Shown here piece after piece: positions 9,507 to 19,513 of a stretch of 64,000 nucleotides of DNA. The notes under the pieces are model-generated. The model was not told the DNA's origin, did no database searches, and saw only the letters and a list, made by a program, of their open reading frames with translations. Both the position numbers and the translations under genes were made by a program. Origin of the DNA: Nitrospirales bacterium (lineage in GTDB: Bacteria > Nitrospirota > Nitrospiria > Nitrospirales > UBA8639); assembly GCA_021604105.1 (NCBI GenBank), contig BQIW01000002.1:48939-112938 (forward strand), given 5' to 3'. The number at the start of each line of letters is the position of its first letter. The first letter of the stretch is position 1.

Positions 9507-10331
9507 GTGGTATCCTCCACAAAACTAGCTGCCCTTCTCCCCTCAAAAAAAATTGGCGAGACTCTTTATGTTTTTGACGATTTAGCCTCAACCAATGCAT
9601 TTGCCATGGAAAGAGCCAAGAACCAAGCACTTTCTGGAACCGTTATTCTGGCCGACAGACAAACCGCAGGACGAGGTCGTTTAGATCGGTCCTGGTTTTC
9701 TCCAGGGAAGTCCAATATTTACGGGTCTCTCCTTTTTATTCAGGAGACACCCATTCAATATTTAGGGTGGGTTCCCCTCATGGCCGGGATGGCCATCGCC
9801 GAGGCACTCGAACAACAGACAGGGATTCATATCGATCTTAAGTGGCCTAATGACTTAATTATCGGAGGACGGAAATTGGGAGGCGTTTTATGTGACTCCT
9901 TTCGGAATCCAAGGCACCATTCCTGTGTGGTAATCGGATTTGGGATTAACGTTAATCTCTCTCAATCGGAATTCCCAATAGAACTTCAAACCAGTGCGAC
10001 TTCTCTACAGATCCATTGTCATTGCGCTGTGGACAGAGAAGAGCTCATCATGAAGATGATCACATCCTTGGAAAAAAATTGGGAAAACCTGAGGTCCAGC
10101 GGGCCTCCGTCTTATATTAGAGAATACACACGTTGGTGTGTCACCATTGGACAAACGATTCAGGTTCAGTTTCCTGATAGGAGCCAACTACAGGGGCGGG
10201 CTCATTCCGTAGGAGAACATGGCCAACTTCGAGTCATTCCCTCCCCTTCCGACTCAAACAATCAATCAGGAAGAATCCGAGATATTCATTCCGGCGAAAT
10301 CCTTCATGTTCGCACAACCGCCGAACAATGA
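9507..10331 (+). CDS. birA: Biotin--[acetyl-CoA-carboxylase] ligase
   Basis: This enzyme activates biotin with ATP and attaches it to the biotin carboxyl carrier protein. Motifs are ADRQTAGRGRLDRSW (biotinyl-AMP binding loop), GSLLF, DLKWPNDLIIGGRKLGGVL, and VIGFGINVNL, with a small SH3-like C-terminal domain. No N-terminal DNA-binding helix-turn-helix is visible, so this is a class I enzyme that does not act as a bio-operon repressor. The start is uncertain: an in-frame ATG at 9339 would overlap nadC by 137 bases, which is unlikely. I chose GTG at 9507, which gives 274 residues, but it has no good ribosome binding site and coupling to nadC translation is possible. Confidence 0.85.
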   Translation: MVSSTKLAALLPSKKIGETLYVFDDLASTNAFAMERAKNQALSGTVILADRQTAGRGRLDRSWFSPGKSNIYGSLLFIQETPIQYLGWVPLMAGMAIAEALEQQTGIHIDLKWPNDLIIGGRKLGGVLCDSFRNPRHHSCVVIGFGINVNLSQSEFPIELQTSATSLQIHCHCAVDREELIMKMITSLEKNWENLRSSGPPSYIREYTRWCVTIGQTIQVQFPDRSQLQGRAHSVGEHGQLRVIPSPSDSNNQSGRIRDIHSGEILHVRTTAEQ

Positions 10332-10372
10332 CCCATCTCTGAAGAAAGGCTTAAAAGGAGGGACCCATTTTT

Positions 10373-11149
10373 ATGCTTCTAGCCATTGACATTGGGAACT
10401 CACATATTGTCTGTGGAGTTTTTCACAACAGCACTCTGATCTCACATTGGCGCTTATCCACCGACCATTCCAAGACTCCTGATGAATATAGTATTGTTCT
10501 TGGCTCCCTCCTGCAATCTCATAAAATCCAGCCAGAAGATATTTTAGGTTGTATTGTCACTAGTGTGGTCCCCCCTCTCACACACATATTCGACTTGTTG
10601 GCCCAATCGTTAATTGGACAACAACCTCTTATCATCACCAGTGCATGTCCTCATGGCCTGATTCTCCGATACAGTAATCCCGAGGAAATTGGGACAGACC
10701 GTCTCGTCAATGCGGTTGCGGCATTTGCCAGCTATAGGCGTTGTGTGATTATTGTAGATTTTGGGACCGCAACCACATTTTGTATCGTCACTCAAGAAGG
10801 CGAGTACCTAGGTGGAACCATTGCCCCTGGCCTAAAAAGCGCAGCAGATACGCTACACACAAAAACCGCAAAGCTTCCAAAAGTTGACCTGGTTATTCCG
10901 GCATCCGTGATTGGCAAAGACACGACCTCCAGCATGCAGGCAGGAATCATGTATGGATATGCCGGTTTGGTTGATGAAATCGTAAGGAGAATTCAACAGG
11001 AAATCGGAGAATTCCCGGTTGTCATTGCGACAGGTGGATTGGCTCAAACAATTGTTCCAATTTCGCACACTATTCAGGAGGTTAGACCAAACCTTACATT
11101 GGAAGGCTTAAAGCTCCTCTATGATCGCATGACTTCTTCCTGTGGATAA
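10373..11149 (+). CDS. coaX: Type III pantothenate kinase
   Basis: Catalyses the first step of coenzyme A synthesis, phosphorylation of pantothenate by ATP. The 258 residues fit the CoaX class of the ASKHA fold. Phosphate-1 motif LLAIDIGNSHIVCG is at the N-terminus, the pantothenate-site segment NPEEIGTDRLVNAVAA follows, VDFGTATTFCIV is in the middle and IATGGLAQ near the end. A strong ribosome binding site (AGGAGG) lies 11 bases before the ATG. It sits 41 bases downstream of the biotin ligase gene, a common partnership in bacteria. Confidence 0.96.
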   Translation: MLLAIDIGNSHIVCGVFHNSTLISHWRLSTDHSKTPDEYSIVLGSLLQSHKIQPEDILGCIVTSVVPPLTHIFDLLAQSLIGQQPLIITSACPHGLILRYSNPEEIGTDRLVNAVAAFASYRRCVIIVDFGTATTFCIVTQEGEYLGGTIAPGLKSAADTLHTKTAKLPKVDLVIPASVIGKDTTSSMQAGIMYGYAGLVDEIVRRIQQEIGEFPVVIATGGLAQTIVPISHTIQEVRPNLTLEGLKLLYDRMTSSCG

Positions 11150-11213
11150 CTCCGCTCCTGATTATTCACTCCTCTCCCTTTACTCAAAATCATAAGAAAT
11201 TTAAGAGGATGGG

Positions 11214-11241
11214 TTGACTTGCCGGATGAAGTGACTATCTA
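11214..11241 (+). promoter_or_regulatory. Possible sigma70-type promoter for grpE-dnaK
   Basis: TTGACT and TATCTA are separated by 16 bases, about 75 bases upstream of the chosen grpE start. No CIRCE inverted repeat (TTAGCACTC-N9-GAGTGCTAA) is present between coaX and grpE, so HrcA control is not supported here. The match is moderate only. Confidence 0.35.
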
Positions 11242-11316
11242 AATTGCGACAAGCAATTTGAAATGTCCTCTTCTTACTGGTCATTCATGACGCAACAACC
11301 GGAAAAAGGTAAAACC

Positions 11317-11922
11317 ATGTCCTCAACAGAGGAAACTACTGAAGAAGTGACTACAGAAGAAGTCAGTCCTCAAGAACAATCGACCGAGGACACCATAAAA
11401 AGTACTTCTGAAAATGGCGGAACGCCAGAAGAAGAACTCCAAATTTTCCAAGATAAATATTTGCGCTTGGCCGCAGAATTTGAAAACTACAAACGCCGAT
11501 CTCAGCGGGATCAGAGCGATTCTATTCGGTTTGGCAATGAATCATTATTGAAAAATTTACTGCCCATTATTGATAACCTTGAGCGAGCCATTCAGTGCGC
11601 GAAAGATGCAGGAACCAGTGGCCCCTTACTGGAGGGAGTAGAGCTTACCCACAAACAATTTCTAGAAACCGTTGGAAAAGTTGGCGTTCGACAACTAAAC
11701 ACCACAGGGCACTCTTTTGATCCAGCTATTCATCAAGCCGTGACCCAGGTTGAATCTGAAAATATTGAGCCGAATACCGTTATCGAAGAATTTCAAAAAG
11801 GATATTTTTTACACGATCGCATTTTACGCCCGGCTATGGTAAGCGTAGCGAAAGAAAAATCAGAACTGACAGAACCTGGTTCGACTGAGGAATCCGGTGA
11901 AGAGGGAGGAATACACGTATGA
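11317..11922 (+). CDS. grpE: Nucleotide exchange factor GrpE
   Basis: Cochaperone that releases ADP from DnaK. From the chosen ATG the protein has 201 residues: an acidic, Glu/Thr-rich tail, a long coiled-coil helix ([19 protein letters not shown]) and the beta-wing domain with FDPAIHQAV. Two earlier in-frame ATGs exist (11263, 11287) but lack ribosome binding sites. ATG 11317 is preceded by AAAAAGG at proper distance. Its stop overlaps the dnaK start by 4 bases (ATGA), so the two are coupled. The gene begins the heat-shock chaperone cluster grpE-dnaK-dnaJ. Confidence 0.95.
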   Translation: MSSTEETTEEVTTEEVSPQEQSTEDTIKSTSENGGTPEEELQIFQDKYLRLAAEFENYKRRSQRDQSDSIRFGNESLLKNLLPIIDNLERAIQCAKDAGTSGPLLEGVELTHKQFLETVGKVGVRQLNTTGHSFDPAIHQAVTQVESENIEPNTVIEEFQKGYFLHDRILRPAMVSVAKEKSELTEPGSTEESGEEGGIHV

Positions 11923-13850
11923 GCAAAATTATTGGTATTGACTTAGGGACAACAAATTCATGCGTCGCAGTGATGAGTGGGGGAGACCCGACTGTCATTG
12001 CCAATTCAGAAGGGGGACGGACCACCCCTTCGGTTGTGGCTTTGACCGACAAAGACGAACGATTGGTCGGACAGATTGCGAAGCGGCAAGCCATAACCAA
12101 CCCAGAAAACACTATTTATTCGGTGAAACGCCTGATGGGAAGAAAACATTCTTCTTCTGAGGTCAAAAATGCGGCAAACCGGCTTTCCTATAAAACAGCC
12201 GAAGGTGCTAATGGAGATGCCCACGTCATCATTCGAGGCAAAAGCTATAGTCCAGCAGAAGTTTCAGCCATGATCCTTCAAAAAATGAAGCAGACAGCTG
12301 AAGACTACTTAGGGGAAAAGGTGGTCGATGCTGTCATTACCGTCCCCGCTTATTTTGATGATAGCCAACGGCAGGCGACCAAGGACGCAGGTAAAATCGC
12401 AGGGTTAAATGTCTTGCGCATCATTAACGAGCCGACTGCGGCGTCACTCGCCTATGGACTCGACAAGAAAAAGGATGAACGCATCGCCGTTTACGATCTT
12501 GGTGGTGGCACCTTTGACGTTTCCATTCTAGAAATCGGAGAAGGTGTCTTTGAAGTCAAATCCACAAATGGTGATACTTTTCTGGGCGGAGACGATTTTG
12601 ATCTTCGGGTCATGGACTGGTTGGTTGAAGAATTCAAAAAAGATCAAGGAATTGATTTACGGAAGGATCGAATGGCTCTTCAAAGACTGAAAGAAGCAGC
12701 CGAACGGGCAAAAATCGAGCTCTCCTCCTCTCAAGAAACTGAAGTCAATTTGCCCTTCATCACGGCGGATGCGAGCGGACCAAAACATTTGGTACTTAAG
12801 CTGACCAGGTCCAAATACGAGCAATTGGTGAATGATTTAATTGAGCGAACAATCGAACCTTGCAAAAAAGCCCTTGCCGATGCCGATCTGACCACCAGCG
12901 ACATCAAAGAAATTGTCCTGGTGGGCGGGATGACTCGGATGCCAAAAGTGATTGAGCGAGTCAAGCAATTTTTCGGCAAAGAACCGCACCGTGGCGTGAA
13001 TCCTGATGAGGTCGTGGCAATCGGAGCGGCCATTCAAGGCGGAGTCCTCAAGGGGGATGTGAAGGATGTCTTGTTATTAGACGTTACCCCGCTTTCACTC
13101 GGCATCGAAACATTAGGGGGGATCTTCACGAAACTCATCGAACGCAATACCACCATACCCACAAAAAAGAGCCAAATTTTTTCAACCGCCGCGGACAACC
13201 AAACTGCCGTGACCATCCGGGTCTTCCAGGGTGAACGAGAAATGGCCAATGATAATAAACTATTGGGACAGTTTGATTTGGTAGGCCTTCCAATGGCACC
13301 CAGAGGTGTTCCGCAAGTTGAAGTCACTTTTGATATCGACGCTAACGGAATTGTGCATGTCTCAGCCAAAGATATGGCGACCCAAAAGGAACAGTCAATC
13401 AAAATCACGGCATCCAGCGGATTAAGCAAGGAAGAGGTTGAGCGTCTCGTTAAGGAAGCGCAAAGCCATACCGAAGAAGACAAAAAGAAGCGGGAATTGG
13501 TCGAAGTTAAGAATCAAGCCGATACCCTTATTTATAGTACCGAAAAGAATTTGAGTGAACATGGAGATAAGATTGAGGAATCTGAGAAATCCAACATCAC
13601 GGGAGCCATTGACGCACTTCGTAAATCCATGGAGGAAACGGATATCGAAGCCATTAAAACCGCCATGCAAAACCTAACTACTGCCTCACATAAATTAGCA
13701 GAGGAAATGTACAAAAAGGCTTCTACCGATGCCTCTGCCAGCGGTTCTGGACCAGAAGACGGCCCTGGGACTACTGGCGGTGAAGGCGCCGGCAGTGAGG
13801 AAAAAGTTGTGGATGCAGAATTTGAGGAAGTTGATAAAGGCAAGAATTAA
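11919..13850 (+). CDS. dnaK: Molecular chaperone DnaK (Hsp70)
   Basis: ATP-driven chaperone that binds exposed hydrophobic peptides. The 643 residues are full length. ATPase motifs are [13 protein letters not shown] (phosphate 1), [26 protein letters not shown] (phosphate 2) and [12 protein letters not shown] (adenosine). The linker [16 protein letters not shown] precedes the substrate-binding beta domain, and the Gly/Ser-rich, acidic tail ends in EEVDKGKN. A strong GGAGG lies upstream. It overlaps grpE by 4 bases and is followed by dnaJ after 56 bases. Confidence 0.99.
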   Translation: MSKIIGIDLGTTNSCVAVMSGGDPTVIANSEGGRTTPSVVALTDKDERLVGQIAKRQAITNPENTIYSVKRLMGRKHSSSEVKNAANRLSYKTAEGANGDAHVIIRGKSYSPAEVSAMILQKMKQTAEDYLGEKVVDAVITVPAYFDDSQRQATKDAGKIAGLNVLRIINEPTAASLAYGLDKKKDERIAVYDLGGGTFDVSILEIGEGVFEVKSTNGDTFLGGDDFDLRVMDWLVEEFKKDQGIDLRKDRMALQRLKEAAERAKIELSSSQETEVNLPFITADASGPKHLVLKLTRSKYEQLVNDLIERTIEPCKKALADADLTTSDIKEIVLVGGMTRMPKVIERVKQFFGKEPHRGVNPDEVVAIGAAIQGGVLKGDVKDVLLLDVTPLSLGIETLGGIFTKLIERNTTIPTKKSQIFSTAADNQTAVTIRVFQGEREMANDNKLLGQFDLVGLPMAPRGVPQVEVTFDIDANGIVHVSAKDMATQKEQSIKITASSGLSKEEVERLVKEAQSHTEEDKKKRELVEVKNQADTLIYSTEKNLSEHGDKIEESEKSNITGAIDALRKSMEETDIEAIKTAMQNLTTASHKLAEEMYKKASTDASASGSGPEDGPGTTGGEGAGSEEKVVDAEFEEVDKGKN

Positions 13851-13906
13851 ACACCTTTCGAACAGATGAATCTAGGCATACATTATTTCACCTTTGGAAA
13901 ACGCTG

Positions 13907-15028
13907 ATGGCACAAACCAAAAAACGAGATTATTATGAAATTCTCGGGGTGGATCGTAATGCCTCGGAAGATGAAATTAAAAAAGCCTTTAGAAAGCTGG
14001 CCAGACAACATCACCCAGACTTGCATGCCGATCCAATTCAGAAAAAAGCGGCTGAGGAAAAATTCAAGGAAGCTGGCGAAGCCTATGAAGTTCTAAGCGA
14101 CTCGGACCGCCGAAAAAAATATGACATGTTTGGTCATGCCGCGGCTGGCCAAGGAGGAGCCGATGGGTTCGGGTTTGGAGGTGGCGGCTTTGGAGATATG
14201 TTTGGGGATATCTTTGAAGACTTTTTCGGTGGAGGCAGGGGACAAAATCGGGCTGAACAAGGCAATGATCTTCAATACAACCTAGAAATATCCTTTGAAG
14301 AAGCCATCAACGGCAAGGAAGCCAAACTCAAAATTCCTCGTTGGGAAGTCTGTGAAACCTGCCATGGGACCGGTGCGAAATCCAATCAGGCCGTTAAACC
14401 CTGTTCCGCATGCCGTGGGGCCGGGCAAATACGATTACAACAAGGCTTTTTCACCATTAATCGAACCTGTGGACAATGCCAAGGATCAGGTCAGGTTATT
14501 GCTGACCCATGCAAAACTTGTAGAGGGCAAAGACGGGTTCACAAGGAACGGCTCTTGGCAGTCACCATTCCTGCTGGAGTCGAAACCGGCATGAGACTTC
14601 GGCTTTCTCACGAGGGCGAACATGGTATGAATGGTGGTCCCCCTGGAGATTTGTATGTGGCCATTAATGTACGGCCTCATCCACACTTTCAACGGAAGGG
14701 CCAAGAGATACTCTATGACCTTCGTTTGGATTTTGTAACGGCCACCCTTGGGGGAAAAGTCGAGGTGCCTACTTTAAGTGGAACCACCATGGTGAAGATC
14801 CCTGCAGGGACCCAACATGATCAAATTCTCCGCCTCAAAGGGTTGGGCGCTCCTGGGCTTAAATCGCAAACTCGTGGCGATCAACTGATTCGGACTAAAA
14901 TACAAATTCCTACCAAACTGACTCCCAAGCAACACGAACTCCTTTCTGCCTATGCTGAAGAGTGCGGAATATCTACGGACACGCAAGGAGAAGGCCTGTT
15001 CGATAAAGTTAAAAACATGTTTGATTAA
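13907..15028 (+). CDS. dnaJ: Chaperone protein DnaJ (Hsp40)
   Basis: Stimulates DnaK ATPase and delivers substrates. The 373 residues have the full type I layout: J domain with the HPD triad at 36-38, Gly/Phe-rich segment (about 75-115), four zinc-finger repeats [24 protein letters not shown] and CKTCRGQR, then the two C-terminal peptide-binding domains. The third position of the last zinc repeat deviates slightly but keeps both cysteines. It follows dnaK in the same direction and precedes rsmE by 39 bases, the frequent dnaJ-rsmE order. Confidence 0.98.
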   Translation: MAQTKKRDYYEILGVDRNASEDEIKKAFRKLARQHHPDLHADPIQKKAAEEKFKEAGEAYEVLSDSDRRKKYDMFGHAAAGQGGADGFGFGGGGFGDMFGDIFEDFFGGGRGQNRAEQGNDLQYNLEISFEEAINGKEAKLKIPRWEVCETCHGTGAKSNQAVKPCSACRGAGQIRLQQGFFTINRTCGQCQGSGQVIADPCKTCRGQRRVHKERLLAVTIPAGVETGMRLRLSHEGEHGMNGGPPGDLYVAINVRPHPHFQRKGQEILYDLRLDFVTATLGGKVEVPTLSGTTMVKIPAGTQHDQILRLKGLGAPGLKSQTRGDQLIRTKIQIPTKLTPKQHELLSAYAEECGISTDTQGEGLFDKVKNMFD

Positions 15029-15067
15029 CCTGCCTCTTTTACTTCTCCCTATTCTCACGGAAAACAG

Positions 15068-15802
15068 ATGCCAGTCTTTTTCATCCATTCAACCCAGGTT
15101 GAGGATGAAGTGGTCACAATTCCAGACCCCTTATTCAGGCACCTTTCAAAAAGCTTACGAATAAGACCGGGAGAAACGCTGACTCTTAATGATGAGCAAA
15201 ATCGTCGATACCATACAACAATTCTTCAGATTACCAAAAAGGCTATCTACGCCTCAGTTCTAAGAATACAAGAATCCCCGCTCCCCTCCACTCCACGCAT
15301 CACCTTGGCACAAGCACTTTTAAAAGGTGAGAAAATGTCCTGGGTCATCCAAAAAGCCACGGAACTTGGGGTCAATACGCTTGCACCACTGATTACAGAA
15401 AGAGTCATCCCCCGCGTGTCTCCAGCACACGCAACGACTTATCAGGAACGATGGGATCGCATTGCCTTGGAAGCGGCACAGCAAAGTGAGCGATGGAGCA
15501 CCCCCAAGATACTTCCCATCCAAGCCTTTCAGGAGTTTCTACGGCAGGAAAATAAGGGTATCCAAATCATGCTGGCTGAGCGTCAAGATAAGACTTCACT
15601 CTCGGCAATAGACTTACCATCGGACAATCCAAATGGAATTACCGTGTTCATCGGCCCAGAGGGAGGTTGGACGAAAGAGGAACGACAGATGGCCAAAAAT
15701 CTGAATGTTATTTTTGCTACATTAGGACAAGGAATCTTACGAGCAGAAACCGCTAGTTTGGCTTCGTTAGCCATTCTCCAGGCCAGACTCAACTATCTGT
15801 GA
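15068..15802 (+). CDS. rsmE: 16S rRNA (uracil(1498)-N(3))-methyltransferase
   Basis: SPOUT-class enzyme that methylates U1498 of 16S rRNA with SAM. The 244 residues carry an N-terminal PUA-like RNA-binding part (FRHLSKSLRIRPGE) and the knotted SPOUT domain with QKATELGVNTLAPL, FIGPEGGWTKEE and LGQGILRAETASLASLA. The last two form the SAM-binding knot. It is the final gene of the plus-strand run; the next gene is convergent 20 bases later, and no clear terminator fits in between. Confidence 0.96.
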   Translation: MPVFFIHSTQVEDEVVTIPDPLFRHLSKSLRIRPGETLTLNDEQNRRYHTTILQITKKAIYASVLRIQESPLPSTPRITLAQALLKGEKMSWVIQKATELGVNTLAPLITERVIPRVSPAHATTYQERWDRIALEAAQQSERWSTPKILPIQAFQEFLRQENKGIQIMLAERQDKTSLSAIDLPSDNPNGITVFIGPEGGWTKEERQMAKNLNVIFATLGQGILRAETASLASLAILQARLNYL

Positions 15803-15822
15803 GGTCTAGGAAGCACCCAGCA

Positions 15823-16860
15823 CTAGTGATGAGATGGCGAAGAATCTAAATGAATGATCGTCCCGTGATCTCCCACGGCAAACCCGTTAGAAAGATCAAG
15901 AAATGATTGAGCGTATAGGGTTTCAGAGTTTAGGGGCTCAATTTCCTGCCACGTAAAGCCAGCATCACGAGTCTCTAAAATCGTACCACGTTCACCAACA
16001 ATCCGACCAATCATTGGATTTATAAACATAATATTCACCAAATCAGCGGGTTTAATGCATGGACTTCCACAGGATCGAGTATGATCAACCCATGCTTCCC
16101 CTCCATTCAATGTTTGGAACATGGTTCCCTGCGTCCCAATAACCCATCCAGCCACATTATCCGTAAACACAATATCAAAAAATGTGGCGGGATTATTGGT
16201 GGTCTGAAGCTTCCAAATCTTTCCCCCGTCATTAGTTGCCAAGATGACACCAAGTGCACCAACGGCCCAACCACGTTTTTCATTAAGAAAATGTACGCCA
16301 AAAAGGTCTGCTGTCGTCCCACTGACTTGATCAGCCCAGCTCTCCCCCCCGTCTTTAGTGTGTAAAATGACTCCACGAGAACCAACCACCCATCCATGAT
16401 CTGCTGAAATAAAATCAACCGCGTAGAGCGTTCCGTTTGTCCCACTCTCCTGCGGAACCCATAGTTTCCCACCATTTACAGTATGCAATACTGTTCCGTT
16501 TTGCCCAAGAATCCATCCGTGCATCGGATCAGCAAAAGTCACCCCAGTTAATAAGGCATTAGTGCGGCGGGGGCTCGAATTCCATGTGGCTCCACCGTCC
16601 TCGGTATGCAGAATCGTCCCACCTGCTCCAACAATCCATCCCTTCATGGCATTCAGAAAATGGACACCAAGAAACGTTCCTTTGGTCGGACTTACTTGAA
16701 GAGAGAGAGCAGACGAAGGGGATTGAGAAAAGGTTGGCTGAGGGATCACAAAAAAGCCTATGCCTGCAAGGACTCCCAATACATACAGAGCTTTTACCAT
16801 TCGATTCCACACAGGGCGATTTTTCATTAGATGATTGTTCCCAATTTTTCCAGAATGCAT
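15823..16860 (-). CDS. Exported Ycf48/BNR-type beta-propeller protein
   Basis: A predicted exported protein of up to 345 residues. The N-terminus is a signal peptide with an Arg/Lys region, a hydrophobic core (ALYVLGVLAGIGFFVI) and a likely cleavage after FSQ. Seven repeats of the form GWxVGxxGTILHTxDGGxTW follow, which predicts a seven-bladed propeller like the photosystem II assembly factor Ycf48. There is no photosynthesis context, so a role in assembly or protein interaction outside the cytoplasm is only inferred. Its start overlaps the stop of the TIG-repeat gene (TAATG), so the two are cotranslated. A later ATG at 16827 (MKNRP) would give a more typical signal peptide. Confidence 0.85.
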   Translation of the reverse strand: MHSGKIGNNHLMKNRPVWNRMVKALYVLGVLAGIGFFVIPQPTFSQSPSSALSLQVSPTKGTFLGVHFLNAMKGWIVGAGGTILHTEDGGATWNSSPRRTNALLTGVTFADPMHGWILGQNGTVLHTVNGGKLWVPQESGTNGTLYAVDFISADHGWVVGSRGVILHTKDGGESWADQVSGTTADLFGVHFLNEKRGWAVGALGVILATNDGGKIWKLQTTNNPATFFDIVFTDNVAGWVIGTQGTMFQTLNGGEAWVDHTRSCGSPCIKPADLVNIMFINPMIGRIVGERGTILETRDAGFTWQEIEPLNSETLYAQSFLDLSNGFAVGDHGTIIHLDSSPSHH

Positions 16861-18506
16861 TACTGTGCTCGCCCTTTTTCATTCCAATAATCTTTGTCAG
16901 GAAGCCCTCTCTGTAAAATCGTAAATGGCCCCGCCACGATCGTAATATACTTTTTGGGCGTACAACATTCACCGGTATCGAGCATATCCCATGACCCCCG
17001 CTTCAAAATCAGTTCCCCTTTAGTGAGATCGGCGACAAAACCTTCGGGATTACCAAAACCAAAGGCCGGACGGCGAGGGACACGAATCTTAATTTCTGTA
17101 TCGGTCCAGGATTCGACATGAGTTGCAACGCCATTTACCAGCACCTCACTGCGAGAAACATCTTGCCCTAGCTCGTAGATTTTCCAGTCATGAGCATACT
17201 GGTTAAGCGATAAGCGAGTCGCTTCTGAAATTTTGAGGAATTCACCGAATCCTTTTCCCGTGATAGTGACGACCTCATCCAAACCGGCTTCTTTGGGCGA
17301 ATAGGAGTGAATCTCCGGCTGAACAACAGTAAAATTTCCGGCCTCTAGAGTCACAACCTCTTGTCGTTCACAACAGGTACCGTCAATTTTAGGAGTAGCT
17401 CCTCCACGTTTCACAATCACCGGTCCACTTTTAGCGCTGAAGGGCACCCAGACATCGATTTGTTCATCCAGCCAACGGTGAATGACAGCCGGCACTCCCC
17501 CAATTTCAACCCCGTTCCCTCCGGAAAGAAAATCAAAGGCATATGCAGTGCCCCCAGCTTCCGAATACACACCAAAATTTTTTCCCTTAATTGTCACGAG
17601 TGTCCCAATTGGTCCTTGAGGTGGGATCATTTCTGATATCTGACTAGTCAAAACGGTAAATGTTCCAATCTCGCGCTCCTTCCCTTCTCGATGGAGCATC
17701 AGTGAACCTGATTTGGCATTTAACGGCACATGGGCCACGATTGTTCGATCAGACCATTGCGCAATGATCGCAGGTTTTCCCCCAAAAAATATTCGTCCAT
17801 CTTCAGGCCGGCTTTCCCCAAGATCCTGGCCGGAGAGTACGACCTTACTCCCGATTGGGCCTTCAGCAGGATCAAAGGCAATAGAAGGAATCACTGTGAG
17901 AGGGACAGCATTACTGACGGCATATTCGACAGGAGCACAACACGATCCATCCGGTAATGGGTCGCTTGACGCCAACCGCACTTCCACGTCCCCAGTCTTC
18001 GCATTGGCGGGAATGAGAGCCTCAATTTTGGTAGGACGCCACCGTCGTACCTCCGCGCGAATCCCATTGATTATCACTTGATTAACCCCAAACATGGTAT
18101 TGGGGTCACGAGACCCGGCAGTATTGCCAAAATTTTCGCCGACAATCGTGAGCAAGGAACCCGCTTCGGCTTGCGAAGGATTCAAGCTTGTAATCCGGAC
18201 GTTGGTAACGGAAAAATTTCCGGCTTCCTTTTTGGCCGATCCATTCATAACCATTACCGGACCGGAACGAGCCTGCAACGGAACCTTGACCAGAATGAAA
18301 TCAGGTTCCCAGGACTGAATGAGCGCCGAGACACCTTGAAATTCCACTCGATTAGCTTGAGTATTTTGGAATTCGCCAAACCCTTCTCCACTGATTGTCA
18401 CTGTCGTGCCGGGAGGACCATCGGAGGGGAACATTTCAGCATGGACCATGGATGAAAAAAGAAAAAATCCTAAGGCAACGCTCATGAGACTTCGAACTCG
18501 TTTCAT
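16860..18506 (-). CDS. Exported protein with five IPT/TIG repeats
   Basis: A 548-residue protein with a signal peptide ending near VHA. Five immunoglobulin-like IPT/TIG repeats start near residues 28, 108, 209, 290 and 398, each with a GxxFGE-type turn, a short strand with an I/V-x-x-W segment and a VPxxAKSGP-like strand. Repeats 2, 4 and 5 carry an insertion with a vicinal cysteine pair (GSCC, GTCC, GECC; Cys pairs near 189, 378 and 514), which is not part of a usual TIG domain. The function is unknown; the fold suggests adhesion, carbohydrate binding or scaffolding at the cell surface. The TTG three codons upstream is less likely than the ATG, which has AAGG in front. Confidence 0.85.
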   Translation of the reverse strand: MKRVRSLMSVALGFFLFSSMVHAEMFPSDGPPGTTVTISGEGFGEFQNTQANRVEFQGVSALIQSWEPDFILVKVPLQARSGPVMVMNGSAKKEAGNFSVTNVRITSLNPSQAEAGSLLTIVGENFGNTAGSRDPNTMFGVNQVIINGIRAEVRRWRPTKIEALIPANAKTGDVEVRLASSDPLPDGSCCAPVEYAVSNAVPLTVIPSIAFDPAEGPIGSKVVLSGQDLGESRPEDGRIFFGGKPAIIAQWSDRTIVAHVPLNAKSGSLMLHREGKEREIGTFTVLTSQISEMIPPQGPIGTLVTIKGKNFGVYSEAGGTAYAFDFLSGGNGVEIGGVPAVIHRWLDEQIDVWVPFSAKSGPVIVKRGGATPKIDGTCCERQEVVTLEAGNFTVVQPEIHSYSPKEAGLDEVVTITGKGFGEFLKISEATRLSLNQYAHDWKIYELGQDVSRSEVLVNGVATHVESWTDTEIKIRVPRRPAFGFGNPEGFVADLTKGELILKRGSWDMLDTGECCTPKKYITIVAGPFTILQRGLPDKDYWNEKGRAQ

Positions 18507-19006
18507 AAGTAACAAACCTTGCTTATTGATTCTAAAAATGAATTAGGAATAAACAATGGACTTCTTCATTATATCAACCGGGAAGAGGAGCCAACCCAAC
18601 TTCGTGGCTACCAACATAGGGGATGGAATCAAGCCAGAGCGGTTGTCAAAAAAGACTATATCAAGCCATCTTTTCTTGCGTCAATTTAGATGAACTCTAC
18701 AGATAGAAAAGGTGAACATTCACAGCTTTTGGTATCACAATATTTCAGATAAGTTTTCCATTTATCCATTATCATTGAAGACCAACGAGTGAAGAAAAAA
18801 AGGGCCACACCATACATAAAGGACCTCAAGACATTTCAATGAAAATGCTCCGATATGAAAATACGTTAATGCTGGAAGCATCGCTGAAACATAAGCAGAT
18901 ATCGAATCATAGTAGCACTTGAAATCTTAATTGAATGGCTTCAGGACCAGGAAGAGGGAAGGCTTGCGAAAAGCAGAAGTGGATTTTGCGCACGCTGTAA
19001 GGGTGA
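18507..19006. other. Intergenic region without a gene
   Basis: This is 500 bases of AT-rich sequence between two minus-strand genes. I see no convincing ORF, RNA gene or terminator. It should contain the promoter of the TIG/propeller pair near its left end. Confidence 0.5.
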
Positions 19007-19489
19007 TTATGGAGTAAAGCCCGACTTGAGGGGGAGACACTGAACAATCAATTCAAGTTCAATCGGAGCATGAAGAGGTAATTCGAAAGCCCCAAGAGCC
19101 AATCTGGCATGACGCCCTGCGTCTCCAAACAGCTTGACCAACAAATCAGAAGCCCCGTTAATCACCGCAGGCTGCTCCACAAAACCCTCAGCGGACGCTA
19201 CATGTCCCGTCAGACGAACCACCTGCTTGAGAGTCGCAAAATTGGCCGTCATCTCTTGGAGAATGGCTAATCCGTTAAGCATGGCTAATTGAGCAGCAGC
19301 AACCCCCTCCTCGACCGTCAATTCTCGCCCGAGTTTTCCAGGTTGCGCAATTATCCCGTCACAAAAAGGCAGCACACCGCTCACAAAGATAAAGTCTCCT
19401 GCCTGACGAGCTGGAACATATGACCCGACAGGGCAAGGAGCCACCGGCAACTTCAATCCCAGTCGGTTTAATATTTCATAAATCCCCAT
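19007..19489 (-). CDS. RidA/YjgF-family protein
   Basis: A small soluble protein of 160 residues. The sequence PVGSYVPARQAGDFIFVSG near the N-terminus and GRHARLALGAFELPL followed by PIELELI near the C-terminus match the RidA family, in the branch with a longer N-terminus. Classical RidA deaminates reactive enamine/imine intermediates; the conserved Arg is present (HARLA), but substrates of this branch are not known. I chose ATG 19489 because it gives the family-typical start; a GTG at 19513 directly after the mltG stop is also possible. It follows mltG closely and is probably cotranscribed. Confidence 0.85.
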   Translation of the reverse strand: MGIYEILNRLGLKLPVAPCPVGSYVPARQAGDFIFVSGVLPFCDGIIAQPGKLGRELTVEEGVAAAQLAMLNGLAILQEMTANFATLKQVVRLTGHVASAEGFVEQPAVINGASDLLVKLFGDAGRHARLALGAFELPLHAPIELELIVQCLPLKSGFTP

Positions 19490-19513
19490 TCTGGATATTA
19501 CACAATTACTCAC

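Noticed and set aside
11150..11316. CIRCE element for HrcA control of grpE-dnaK
   Set aside because: The TTAGCACTC-N9-GAGTGCTAA inverted repeat is not present in this gap and no hrcA gene precedes grpE.
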